NCBI RefSeq assembly: GCF_024713975.1
Contig: NC_091098.1
Span: 19,339,316 to 19,403,315 of the forward strand
Length of the DNA: 64,000 nt
Source of the DNA: Paralichthys olivaceus
Taxonomy: Eukaryota > Chordata > Actinopteri > Pleuronectiformes > Paralichthyidae
Reading direction: 5' to 3'
Position 1 is the stretch's first letter. Every line of letters begins with the position of its first letter. Under the pieces are notes generated by a model, which was given only the letters and a program-made list of their open reading frames with translations, searched no databases and was not told the DNA's origin. Below are positions 10,901 to 21,400 of this stretch, piece by piece. Position numbers and translations under genes: made by a program.

Positions 10901-13900
10901 GCAAACATTATGGCGTTGAACTGGTCGGTGATAATATAGACAGGTGATTATGATGATTGTTGAGTTGATTAAAAAAGAAACAAACCTGAAAAGGAAACTT
11001 GTGCCAGCATATTCTGGTATCCCACATCCAAGGCGACTGAGAAAAAATAGATAAAAATGTGTAATTTAAGGACAAGTTATATAAGAAAATAACATAACAA
11101 TAATCAGGAGCTCATCCCCGATTTGATTCTGGCTCTACTTCATTCCTCATGTCCTTCCTGTGTGATGAGAGTATTTTGTTGTATCTGGAGGTGATAAGAG
11201 GCTTCAGCAGTCAGAGTTAGTTTTTTTAAAGCACAAAATTCCCTCTGTGTTACAATCTCTCTATGAAACACAGACACAATTGACCAACTTAAAAAACGAA
11301 CAACTTTGTCTGCTGAAATCTTGTTTTTGCTTGAGATAAAATTTTTGCACAGAAAGAAGACTTGGGATTTTCACTTCCATAGGCCCAAAATTTTCACCTG
11401 AAAAAATAAAAATTAGCGAAAGAAAGGGCAAACTAATTTGTTTCCATCCACCACTGTTATGCGCTTTTGTAATAAAGCACACCCAGATGAACAGCTGATG
11501 TTACTGCTTCTCCAGTTGGGTGCCATTAAACCACTGCAGAAGAGGAGGACCTAATACTAGTGAGCGCTAGTTCAAGTTCCTCTTACTGTGGAAAACTGGC
11601 AAGAAAACTTGATTTAAAAAAAAATAAAATAGGATGTATCTAAACGATACTTCCACTTGTTTCTGTGATGTTTGAGATTTGTTTGCCTCTGAACCACTGA
11701 CAGCAAGTTGCCTGAGGCTGTATGTTTTTGGGTTGTTGGTCCGTCCCATTCTTATAAACATGACATCTTTAGAAGGCCTTGAGGGAATTTCTTCAAATTC
11801 GGTGCAAATATTAACTTGGACACAAAGATGATCCGGTTAAATTTTGGGGGGGGGGGGTCAAAGGTAAAGGCCACTTCTAACTTACAGGCCACGTCTTTGG
11901 TCTTGTGAACGCAACATTTCAAATTTCTGTAAATTTGGTACAAACATTCACTTTGACTCACAGAACATGATATCTCAAGTCTGCCTTGAGACAATTTCTT
12001 CAACCTTTGACCAGTTGTCACTTGAATGTGAAGATTAACAGATTAGATTTCAGTGGTCAAAGGTCATCATGACCTTATAGCTATGTAGACTGACACTGCG
12101 CTGGTTGGCAGTGTATACGAGGTTACACGAGGTTGGTCAGTTTTTCCTGAGATCAATACCCAAATTTTAAAAATGCACATAAATGCAGGTGGATGGAAAC
12201 AATAACTGTAGGTGCTTTAGGACGCCATATTTTGATGACAATTATAAACTGACAATTGACTTAAAAAACTATGAAGCTTTCCTTCAAGCCAGTCTCTGAT
12301 TTGATTTACAAACACATACAGTGTGCTTATTACATGTCCATCTTTCAATATGTCAGTGCATTTTGTACAAAAAAACACATAATATTCAATTTCTCAACTC
12401 ACCACCCACAAATGGCGAATGGCATAGATAAAAATCCCCAAGTAAAATGTAAACCTCCACCTGTCATTAAAGAAAAGAGAAGAACTGGTTAAACAGGACA
12501 GTAAAATATTAACTTGTCATGTTTAGTTTGTTCACTCATTCACTCATTTGTCCGACGCAGCAGTTTAGTAGGAACCTTTGTAAGAACCTACATGCTCTCA
12601 CAGAACTTTGTCTGCGTACTGGGCCTGTCTTGGTTCCGGCGGATGCGAAACCATCGCTGTATTTTCCGTACATCCCAGTCCAGCTGTTTGGACAGACCCT
12701 CCAGTTGCCTTGTGTCTGGACACTGAGGAGGACAACACATTACAATTACAAATGACTCGCTTTCCACAGCCTCTACTTGTAAAACCACAATAGCAGTAGA
12801 TATTCCTGTCTCACAACTAAGAGGTATTTACTGAACACGTCATTATGCCTGTGGTGGTGTTTTCCTAAGCAATAACACCAGTGTTGCAGTGTGCAGAGGA
12901 ACATTTAATGGACTACAGGACAAACGTGGGCCTTATGTACCGTTTTGGACAGATACAGCCTCTCCAGGACAGCGTTGGGCTGAGCTTGCCGAGGCACTCC
13001 CGCCTGAATCTGAAGTATGTGGGCACAGGGCTTGGCCACCAGCCTGTATACACACAGACGGAGGCAAAAAAAAAGGAAAGGAAGAGAGAGAGAGAGAGAG
13101 GGTGGGGGCAGGGAGGGGACAGAGATGTTGTGGCAGACATTTGGGGAAGGAGAGAGTGAGAGAGAGAAGTTTAATACTTTCATAAACACATGGACGATAA
13201 ACCGAGATTTGCCAAGGGATTCGCCAACTGACATGATCTGTTGAGCTAACCCTTTCACAGTTGGCCTACAAAGTTACGTTTGACGGCTGTGTGAGTGTTT
13301 CTGTGAGTGTGTGTATCTTAGAGTGAGGGAAAGCGAGCACAACGGAGGCTACAGCAGGGACACAGGCCAGCGTTAGAAAGCTGGAATCCTGGGGAATGTA
13401 GCACCTAGACTAAACACAGCATGAAGACCTGTCACGTGAGCATATGGGAGACGGAGATGGGAGTGCTGCCTCTAACTAAAATAGTGATGTGTGTCACAAG
13501 ATCATCTGGTTGAGTTAACCGGTGTTCAAGCTCCAACTCGGAGCCATTTATTAGAGCTCAATTTAACAACACCCCACTTATCTGGAGGAGTTTTCACAAC
13601 ATGGAAACATGTTGAATGAATAGAGGCACACACTGCGCTGTTGGCCTGCCCCGACGGTGGTGATTTTCCTGCTGAAATGAATCTGTTAGTTACACGACTG
13701 GTGTTGGCTCAGTTGCTGTTGGAGCACAGACCGGTTTTTTAAGCTCCACAGATAATACAAGGAATTTGACTGTGCAGTAATTATATGTCACTTGTATCTT
13801 TGCACCTTTAGCTATTCATAAAAACTGTAATTGTTGACGAAGGTAAACATGTGTCATAAGCCAGAGGAGTCGTTTTCATGTTATCATCTTGCAGGAATGA

Positions 13901-15261
13901 GAACAGTGTTAAATAAGAGGCTGAGACAAAACCAGGAGTGATCTAAGAATTCTTATCTCCTTTTAAAAGAGACAGAAACAGGTTATATGAACAGACAGGA
14001 ACAGGTTATATGAGCAGACAAAAACAGAAATAGCCACAGCCATTTGTTTAAAGGGATTATTGCCTTATTTCATTACAATTATAATTGTGTTTTTGTCAAA
14101 AATAGCATATTGAAGGACTTTAGATGAAGACGCATAACAAGACTACAGAGAGATTGTCCTTTCTAGTGTCCAGATAGTTTAAAATTTGAAACCATGACAG
14201 TATATATCCTCAAATAGAATTGATTATCTGCATTGAATAACATTAGAGTTGTAATATTGATATTTTTTGTAGTGTTTGTTTCTTTATGATCAACAGTTTC
14301 CACGAGAGCCTGAACATCACACTTGTGCTCTCACACAAGTTTGTTCATCATCTGTTCATTTAAATTATGAGATTATATAACCTCATTTAGAAATTATTAA
14401 CTGCAATTAGGAACCTTTGACTTGTTATACTCATGGTTTTGTTATATTCAACAGTTTCCCAACCTTTCACCTGGGCTCTCTCACAGAGATTTTGTTCTTT
14501 ATATTTATATTTATTTGTTTTTCAAATTGACTGATCCATCAAAGATCGTGTTCATTGAAACTATGTAAGTATATATCCTCATATAGGAACCTGCCAGGGT
14601 CAACATTAGAGCTGTTATATTCAGATAAGATAAGATAACTTTATTGTTACTGCAGCAGTAAAGTGAAATTCTGTTCGAAGCCATCCTGTGGATGCCCATT
14701 AGAAAAGAATAACCCATACAAGAGAAAATACTAGATATTGTATTTTATAAACACTATATTCATATTGTTAGTGTTTTTCTCCCCCCTGTATGATCAACAT
14801 CGTCCACATGTGCATGAACCTCTCACACAGAGGGTTTGCTCTTTCTGGTGTCTAGATAGTTTAAAATGTGACTGATCTATCAAAGATCATGTTCATTTCA
14901 ATTACGACAGTATATATCCTCATATAAGAACCAGCTAGGGTCAGCATTAGAGCTGCTGTATTCACGTTGTTGTAGCGTCTTGTCTTTTCTCCTGTTATGA
15001 TCAACAGTTGCCACATGAGCTTCCGAACAGAGAGAGGACACGCAGGAGAAAACTTCCGTCACATTAGAAGCAGGCGGCGTTTTACCTCTCGAACAGCAGC
15101 CTCACGAGAAACACCCCGACAGACAGAGGCAGGGCGTACAGGACGTGTCCCACCCGGGGATACTCCTGACCAGGTGGCGGATGTTCCAGGTCCGCCCATG
15201 TAACATTTTCGGGAAGCCAGAACCTATCGCTCCAAAACCAGGCCGAGAAGGAGGAAGTCAT
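7978..15261 (-). CDS. cers5: Ceramide synthase 5
   Basis: Ten coding exons on the minus strand: 15261-15086, 13043-12941, 12722-12592, 12460-12403, 11036-10986, 10837-10745, 10225-10097, 9299-9193, 8690-8534 and 8121-7978; 382 aa (human 392). It N-acylates sphingoid bases with mainly C16 acyl-CoA to make (dihydro)ceramide in the ER membrane. The N-terminus has the family [15 protein letters not shown] motif; exons 2-3 encode the homeobox-like segment with [19 protein letters not shown]; exon 7 encodes the Lag1p core with catalytic His-His ([18 protein letters not shown]) and VCVHDASD; exon 9 has [20 protein letters not shown]; the C-tail [10 protein letters not shown] matches known CK2-site clusters. 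YLIARIA and [11 protein letters not shown] favour CERS5 over CERS6. All splice phases agree. The start ATG at 15261-15259 gives [10 protein letters not shown]. Confidence 0.96.
9400..9590 (-). repeat. Dispersed teleost repeat, copy B (inverted)
   Basis: The minus strand reads CCTGAATCCGCCCCCTTAAT, then ACTTAATGGGTTCTTTCTT and TCACCCTTTCACCAAGTCTC, matching landmarks of copies A and C in the opposite orientation. Located in the cers5 intron between the exons at 9193-9299 and 10097-10225. Confidence 0.7.
9715..10080 (+). repeat. Dispersed teleost repeat, copy C
   Basis: Near full-length copy: TTCCCCTAATGAAATCATAT, then CTCTCAATGTTTAAAAACGA, CCTGAATCCGCCCCCTGATC, ATTCTTCCTTGGGTCATGC, and a GTAATCCTGCTAACTAAC end. 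Its right end lies about 15 bp from the cers5 splice donor at 10095-10096. It forms an inverted pair with copy B about 125 bp away. Confidence 0.8.
11430..12205. repeat. Inverted TTTCCATCCACC pair in cers5 intron
   Basis: TTTGTTTCCATCCACC near 11438-11453 and its inverse GGTGGATGGAAACA near 12187-12200 face each other across about 750 bp. Short inverted GTTTCCATCCA ends occur on fish MITEs, so this may be a MITE enlarged by a later insertion (the 11750-12080 repeat). The remaining arms are poorly conserved. Confidence 0.4.
11750..12080 (+). repeat. Two-unit dispersed repeat (CTTGAGGGAATTTCTTC family)
   Basis: Two related units start at about 11760 and 11965. Each has a GACATCT- or GATATCT-type start, then GCCTTGAGGGAATTTCTTC (second copy GCCTTGAGACAATTTCTTC), ACTTGGACACAAAG-like and AGATT..GGTCAAAGGT landmarks. 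The first unit is interrupted by a G run near 11846-11857. This repeat of about 200-bp units is common in fish introns. It lies in the cers5 intron 11037-12402. Confidence 0.65.
13065..13175 (+). repeat. GA-rich microsatellite
   Basis: Purine-rich A/G run with a GAGAGAGAGAGAGAG core near 13085-13100 and satellite GA blocks to 13170, in cers5 intron 1 just beyond exon 2. The long frames on both strands here are products of this repeat. Confidence 0.9.
14160..15035 (+). repeat. Degenerate tandem repeat, ~170-bp unit, four copies
   Basis: Four diverged units begin near 14160, 14335, 14496 and 14841. Shared landmarks in order: CTTTCTAGTGTCCAGATAG, GTATATATCCTCATATA, an AGAACC..GGGTCAACATTAG block, GATCAACAGTTTCCAC and CTCTCACACAGAG. 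The third unit is longer because a GATAAG/ACTTTATTG fragment (about 14623-14750) sits inside it. The last unit ends about 50 bp from the cers5 exon 1 donor (15085). Confidence 0.75.
14623..14700 (+). mobile_element. GATAAG / ACTTTATTG retroelement-tail-like fragment
   Basis: GATAAGATAAGATAACTTTA at 14623, then TTGTTACTGCAGCAGTAAAG, resembles the dispersed fish sequence GATACTTTATTGATCC..GAAATTC thought to derive from a retroelement 3' end. Related fragments occur near 30221-30310 and 49713-49765. Confidence 0.5.
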
Positions 15262-15640
15262 CGGGGGAACAGAAGAAGAACACCCGGCAGCAGCAGAAGC
15301 GTGTTAAAAAAAACAAAAACGCAACCAGCAGGGGAACGCAACAGGTTTAACTGTCACTGCACATCTGCTGCGGTGACTCCACTGAGATTCAACTTTGGCA
15401 GCGGCGTCCCCACCTCCTCGCTGCGACACGACAGGAACCAAGCATCGCCTCTGGTGAACTAAAACTGGCCGGACCACTCGCCTCCTACGTAAGACTGAAC
15501 GGCGACACCCACCGCACTGATTAAGCAACTTTTCAATGAAGTTTTTCCACTCGAGACTCCCACAATCCGAGCTGTGCTGCCTCCCACAGACACGCTGCGG
15601 TCCGCGGGTCTGCAGCTGCCACACTGCACCGTGAGGAAGT
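15262..15640 (-). promoter_or_regulatory. cers5: cers5 5' UTR and CpG-rich promoter region
   Basis: GC- and CpG-rich sequence immediately upstream of the cers5 ATG (minus strand), contrasting with AT-rich flanks. The exact start site cannot be read. No TATA box is placed convincingly, as expected for a broadly expressed gene. Confidence 0.55.
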
Positions 15641-15654
15641 GAAGCTAAGTCACG

Positions 15655-16110
15655 AGCAGCTAACTTTGGCTAATGTGACAACCACACCTCCGATTCACAA
15701 TTAGCCAGGGCTAGTTAGCCGATATAGCCAATTAGCACTATAACTTTTAACTCTGAAACTCACCATGGAATGCACCTCAACTTGATTCCAGGTAACAGTC
15801 AACCATTGTCAGCGTGTTATAAATAACTAATCCCAATAAAAACACTTTTCTAATAAGCTAACTTTAGCTCATGTGACAATTACGCCTCCAGCTCACAATT
15901 AGCCAGGGCTAGTTAGCCGATATAGCCAATCATCATTAGCACAAAGTCATTTTCAGAGTTGTTTGGTGTTTTTTTACAGCACACAGAAGACTTCTTCTAA
16001 ATGTTAAATCACATCGAACTCTGAAATCCACCATTTAAACGCATCTAAACGTGATGTCAGCTTGCTATAAACAACCCAACCTAATAAAAACACTCATTTA
16101 ATAAGCTTTG
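15655..16110. repeat. Tandem duplication upstream of cers5
   Basis: Two copies start near 15658 and 15857. Shared blocks: GCTAACTTTGGCTAATGTG versus GCTAACTTTAGCTCATGTG; CACAATTAGCCAGGGCTAGT in both; TTAGCCGATATAGCCAAT in both; then CTGAAACTCACCATG versus CTGAAATCCACCATT and AATAAAAACACTTTTCTAAT versus AATAAAAACACTCATTTAAT. The second copy has about 65 extra bases in the middle. It lies within about 400 bp upstream of the cers5 start and contains GTTAGC/GCTAAC hexamers. Confidence 0.85.
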
Positions 16111-18424
16111 TTGTAAATGTGAGTTGTTCATGTTGAGCCCTGTGGAAGAACACAAACCTTGGACAGGTTTTGTTTCAACAAAATTATCATAACGTTGGTC
16201 AAGTTCAGCTAAAACATAAAACAGGTTCATTATAACCTTCAAGAAGGGAGGATCTATAGCATGTTGCATTAGATTGCATTTGTTTTAATGTAGATCTATG
16301 CTGAATTCCAAGTCAACTTTTATTAGTTTTAAACCCACAGATAGTAAGTTTGCACTATTTAGAGAACCTGTGAAGAATCTTAGTCACTTTAAATGCTTCT
16401 AGGTTTTTTTTTAAATATTACAATTACCTTCATTGAGGGAGTTTATAAAGATGTGTTTTTTTTTCTCAAAAAGAGTAGAAGGTTTATTACTGACTGAAAA
16501 TGTCAATGATTTGCAACTTCACATCTTAAACCTTTGCTCCATTACTAACTTGCCCAACTGAGGTTAAAGTCTTAGGCTTCAGCAGTCTATTGTGGCCACG
16601 CAGCAAAATCCAGACTCATTACAATATGTTCCTGAATCTACTTCACACTTTTGGTCTGAGGTAACCTCTTTAGCATGACTTTTTTGGGGGGGTTGCCCTG
16701 AATTAACAGTGGTATTAATGAGGAACTGGATATGCCCAGTTGTTCAACCATAAACATCCTTGGCTGTTTTGCCAAAACATGCATCGCAATGATTTGTATT
16801 TGTGCACTCTCCTGTTCTTTCTCTAAAAAATAATTTAGTTAACATTAAAGTAGAGTAAGAAAAATTGGCATAAGAAAAGTCATGTGTGGCATGAGACTGT
16901 GAGATCTGTTTCAATAGCGTGAGAGTTGGCAGCCCCCTGAGGAAACTGAGTGGAATGTTATGTGATAGCATCTTAACCCATCTGCCTCTATTTTATATAA
17001 TTAAGTGTGAGACATTGGAATGTATTCACACCAAACTCTTGATCAGAGCTTGCATTTTGCAACGCCTCAAAATCGAACTACTCTGGTGGTTGCATTTACA
17101 ACATTTTAATTCAAAAGTGTGATTTTCCACTGAATATATTTGAAGTCCCCCCTGCAGGGGTGCTGTTCTCTCTTTACTCTGCATTAGCCATAGAAATCCA
17201 GCATTGGTTGGGCTATTGAGGCACCGATTGATTACTTGATCAACAGCAAAATAATCACAAACTATTTTTTGGCTAATCCATTTTTATTCACTTTACAGAC
17301 CAAATGATTTATTGAGAAAATAACCAGTAGATTCATTGTTAATGAAAAATAATCCTTGTGTTACAGTCCTAAAACCTTTCAATACAAGCCCATTTTCTCA
17401 TTATCTAGATTTTTAACTCAGCCTTAGACTCATTTCAAAGCATGTTGAAGCTTGTATTTTCTAGTCCATTATAAATTAGCTGGACAGTACATATCCTTTA
17501 TTAGTTACATAACACCACTCTTAAGATTGACATGCACGTGTAACCCTGGACGCAATAATTCATGAATTTAAAATGAAAATATAGTGACCTAGAGGGGAAA
17601 ACAAAACAGGAGGTGGATGCAGTACACATGACGCACACTCTCATAGCAGCAGTCCCTCGTCTGTTTCATCATCCTGTAGATTTTTACATCAGTGGCAAGT
17701 GGCCAGAGAGCAGCTCCCTGAACAAAACCTCTCTGTGTCAGTATGCAGCTGCAGCTTCCGAGATGCCCTATTCGGATACATGACCTAGTGTGGAGGGTCT
17801 GTGGACTTGAGCCACAAACTAAGGGGGGTTTGTTTTTGAGGATATTCAACTGATTTAGTTTTAGCGAAGCATTTGAGCCCCACTCCAAATATTTGTCAAT
17901 TTATTTCAACCAGTTCTTTGTCCTTACTGGCTTCAGTCCAACTATAGTAGGGGAGGTCTTGTACATGGTGCTTGTAATCCCCTCTGAGCCCACCCCCCTC
18001 CCTTCATTGCTTGGACTGCTCCATTTCACATCTGAAAAAATCAGATAGTTGCTGAAGAGTTCTTCATGTCAGGGACTGCTGTAGCCTCAGCACACAGAAT
18101 ACTGTAGCTCCTGGATCACTTAAGGTAATATTTCATGCTAAGTTTTATTCTTATCGTGTATCAGCACATTTTCTGTGACCTTGTTCTCAAAAAGACATTT
18201 CTCAGCAGCCATGCAGATGCCTCTTCCTGAAGTACTTGTGATGTCTTTGTGGATGATCATGCAGTTTTTAAAAAAAATACTAAAATCTTTAACCATAAAA
18301 GCAGCAATGATGGTTTTAATTGTTATAGTTAAGATAATAATCTATATATGTTTTAAAAACATCTTAAATATGTTTTTAGATATATGTATTTGTCTCTATT
18401 CTCATTATACTTTTTTTATTACAG
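16111..18424. other. Intergenic spacer between divergent cers5 and slmap
   Basis: AT-rich with no convincing exon or conserved protein frame. A possible donor (TAAG|GTAATA) after 18124 could close a non-coding first exon of slmap, since the coding exon starts with an acceptor at 18423-18424; this is weak. No FHA-domain exon is recognisable in this interval. Confidence 0.5.
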
Positions 18425-18433
18425 AGCAAACAA

Positions 18434-21400
18434 ATGGACGAGAAAGAGTTGAGTGATCCCCTAAATAACGTATCACTGATTAAAGGTAAACATGTATTTT
18501 TTTTTCTTTCTTTTTCTTTCTCTCTAAAATGGACAGTAATAATTCAAGTGAAAACTTAGTATTGTTTGATGTTGCTCTTCAAATCAAATATTTCTTACCT
18601 GACACAGCGTATCTTACTATCAGACAATACAAGGGTAGAAAAAAGCATGAGTCACAGTGAGAATTTGTGTCCGGCCCATCAAGGACAGTTTGTAGGCTTT
18701 AGAGCGAACAGTGCTGTGGATGGCCTTGTTTTAGAGGCTGATTTCTCTGGTGTCAACAGCTAATCAGAAGATGGAGTCTCTTTGCACAGAGGGCACATCC
18801 TCTGACTAATGTCTTCTGCTCTGACATATAGGGAGACGGACTTTAATAAATTCCAGGGGGTAATGGAGGAATGGGTGCAACACAGAGAACATAAAAAATC
18901 AACAATATATGACTTAGCATATGAGACCATATCTGCAAGCATCGTACTGAACGAATCAATTTTGCATGATAGATGAATTTGTAATGCTACACTGCACAGT
19001 CTATAAGAGGCACAAAGCAAACTCCGTCATTTCAATATAATGTTTTTCTGTTTTGGTCACATACAGCACATGTTGTAACTACATATCACCTCCTGGCAGT
19101 TTTATAGATTCACTGAATACAGGAGGCATTCAGTCGGCGAGCGGCGCTAACCCTAACCCTCTGATTCGATGAAAGAATGCTGTCACATTCATTGGGGAGG
19201 AAACCGGCGGTGGGGAAAGATGGACCCTGATGGCTGTAGCCTTCAGCGCTTGAGCTAAAAAAAGAATTTCGCCTACAATTTTTTCTGTCATCACTTGAGG
19301 CAGTGCGATGCTCAATATGCCCCAACCAGTCAGAGGGGTATTTTTACCCCAAGTCTAATCCCATTATTACTCTGTCAGGTGTCATCCCCTGATGCGTAGA
19401 CATAATGGCTATAATTACTAATGTTACTAAAGATAACACGTTGGGTGCTTTACTCTTTAGCCTTGTGCTGTCTTCAGAAGACTTTCATCTTTCACACAAA
19501 CTGGACTCAGACAGTTGAACTTACTGGGAGCCCACTCACATTCTGACTCTCACTCATACATATGCATCCAAGAAGAGACACACAGACCTCATACACACAT
19601 GCCAGATACAACACTGCCCGCCCATCCTTTGTCTGGTACACAGCAGGGTGGTCATGTGCTCGAGTCAGAGGGTGCCACCAGCCTCCATCAGTCACTCCAT
19701 ACCCATACATTTTAAGGGTATTTATCAATGCCATCTGGTGGCACTACAATGCAACACGTGAGTGTGAGTGCCGAGACAATGAAATCAGTTGTCAGAATAA
19801 ATGCAGAAATTCTCAGCAGCCTCAGTACACTCATGTGTCCTTTTATGGTGCACATGCTTGACCTGTCCCAACGCTCGTTTTTGCCTCTGCCAAATGCTCG
19901 GTATGAGATGAGGTCATCTCTTTTCCGAGCCATGGCAGATTAGGGGATCAATCTACTGGGCATTCGTAAAGCCCAAGTATTTGTGGAGTTTGTTTCTTCC
20001 TCTAGGAAACACAACAAACCCCTGGCAGTCTTGGCTAGTCCATTCCCTTTGTGCATTGTTTGCAGCAACATACTGCTGAAAGGCAATGTAGACATGCAAG
20101 AGACTCATGGCACAAGGTTAACTGGCAAATTTGAATAATAGCTGGGATAAAAAATGCAGATAATATAGTTGTGTCTATTCCTGGGTTGGCAATTAGTTTA
20201 TGTAATAGGCCCATTTTAATATCTTGGGAAATCATCTAGTATGCCAGGCGTGATGAAAGAAATTGGGACTGAGGCAGAATTAATATGGTGGAACGTTGTT
20301 TTAATGTTATTGATTTACCATAATTATTACCTGATGTATCAGTATAGGTCAAACTCTACATTTTGTATTTCTGTATGTGCTCCAGTGCAGGGAAATATGA
20401 AGCCTTGCTCTTACAGCTACTCTGATATTAGCAATATGGATCTTGTAGCGCTTTTTGATCTCTTTCTCAGATGACCTGACCAGGTCCAACATGGGATCCT
20501 CTGGTGACTCAGAAAAAATGATCAAGTGTTTAAATGATGAACTTCGAGATGCTCAGGAGCTCGCTAACACTGAGAAACACAGATGCATGGAGCTAAAAGG
20601 TAACATTAAACATCTTTGACGCTAAATATACCATATCATTCTCTTTATACTGTTTACACACATACACACAGCAACCCATCAAATGCATGAAATTAATGCA
20701 GGTATATTTTGCAGGTATCTTGGACAAAGAGAGAAAAGAAAATAAACAACAAGCTGATGAGTCTGCAAAACAGATAAAACATCTTCAAGGTATTTTATCT
20801 GTGTTGTGTGAAGCCACCTGCTCTTGCAGTTTTATCTTTGGTGGTTGAATTGTTCTGCTATCTTGTCCACATGAAAATGTCAACACTACTAATTGAACTA
20901 CTGACCCTGGTACGGAACAGGCCAGCTGCGCCAGCTCCAGGATGAAATGGGCGTTCTCAGAGAGCAGATGGATGTTTCCTCCAGCTCACGTGATGAGATA
21001 CAAAGTGCACGTGATGAGGTGAAGTCACTGAAACGTGCCCTGGAGTCAGCCACTGCTGAGAGGGACCATGACGTCGCTGCTATCCAGAATAACCTGGCAA
21101 CCGCCACGAAGGATCTGGACAAGTGGCGTCAGACTGCCAGCAAATACGAGCATGAGATTGAAAACCTCCAGCGTGACCTTCAGCAGCAGGGCAAGCAGTG
21201 GCAGAAAACTGCAGAGATACAAGGTACTCCATAGTGGACATGGTGCAAATACACATATATTGTATGACTCACACAATAATTGTAATCATGATGTTATTTA
21301 ATGTAGTCATACATAAATGAAAGGGATATTGTTGAGGTTGGCAGTTTCATAGGTATTTCTAAATATTTAAAAACATGATAGGTGTAACTTGGTTTCGACT

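Noticed and set aside
12881-13258. Several frames on both strands around the GA microsatellite
   Set aside because: They combine cers5 exon 2 (real only on the minus strand, 13043-12941) with translated GA/CT repeat.
19149-19162. CTAACCCTAACCCT, telomere-like
   Set aside because: Only two hexamers; far too short for an interstitial telomeric array.
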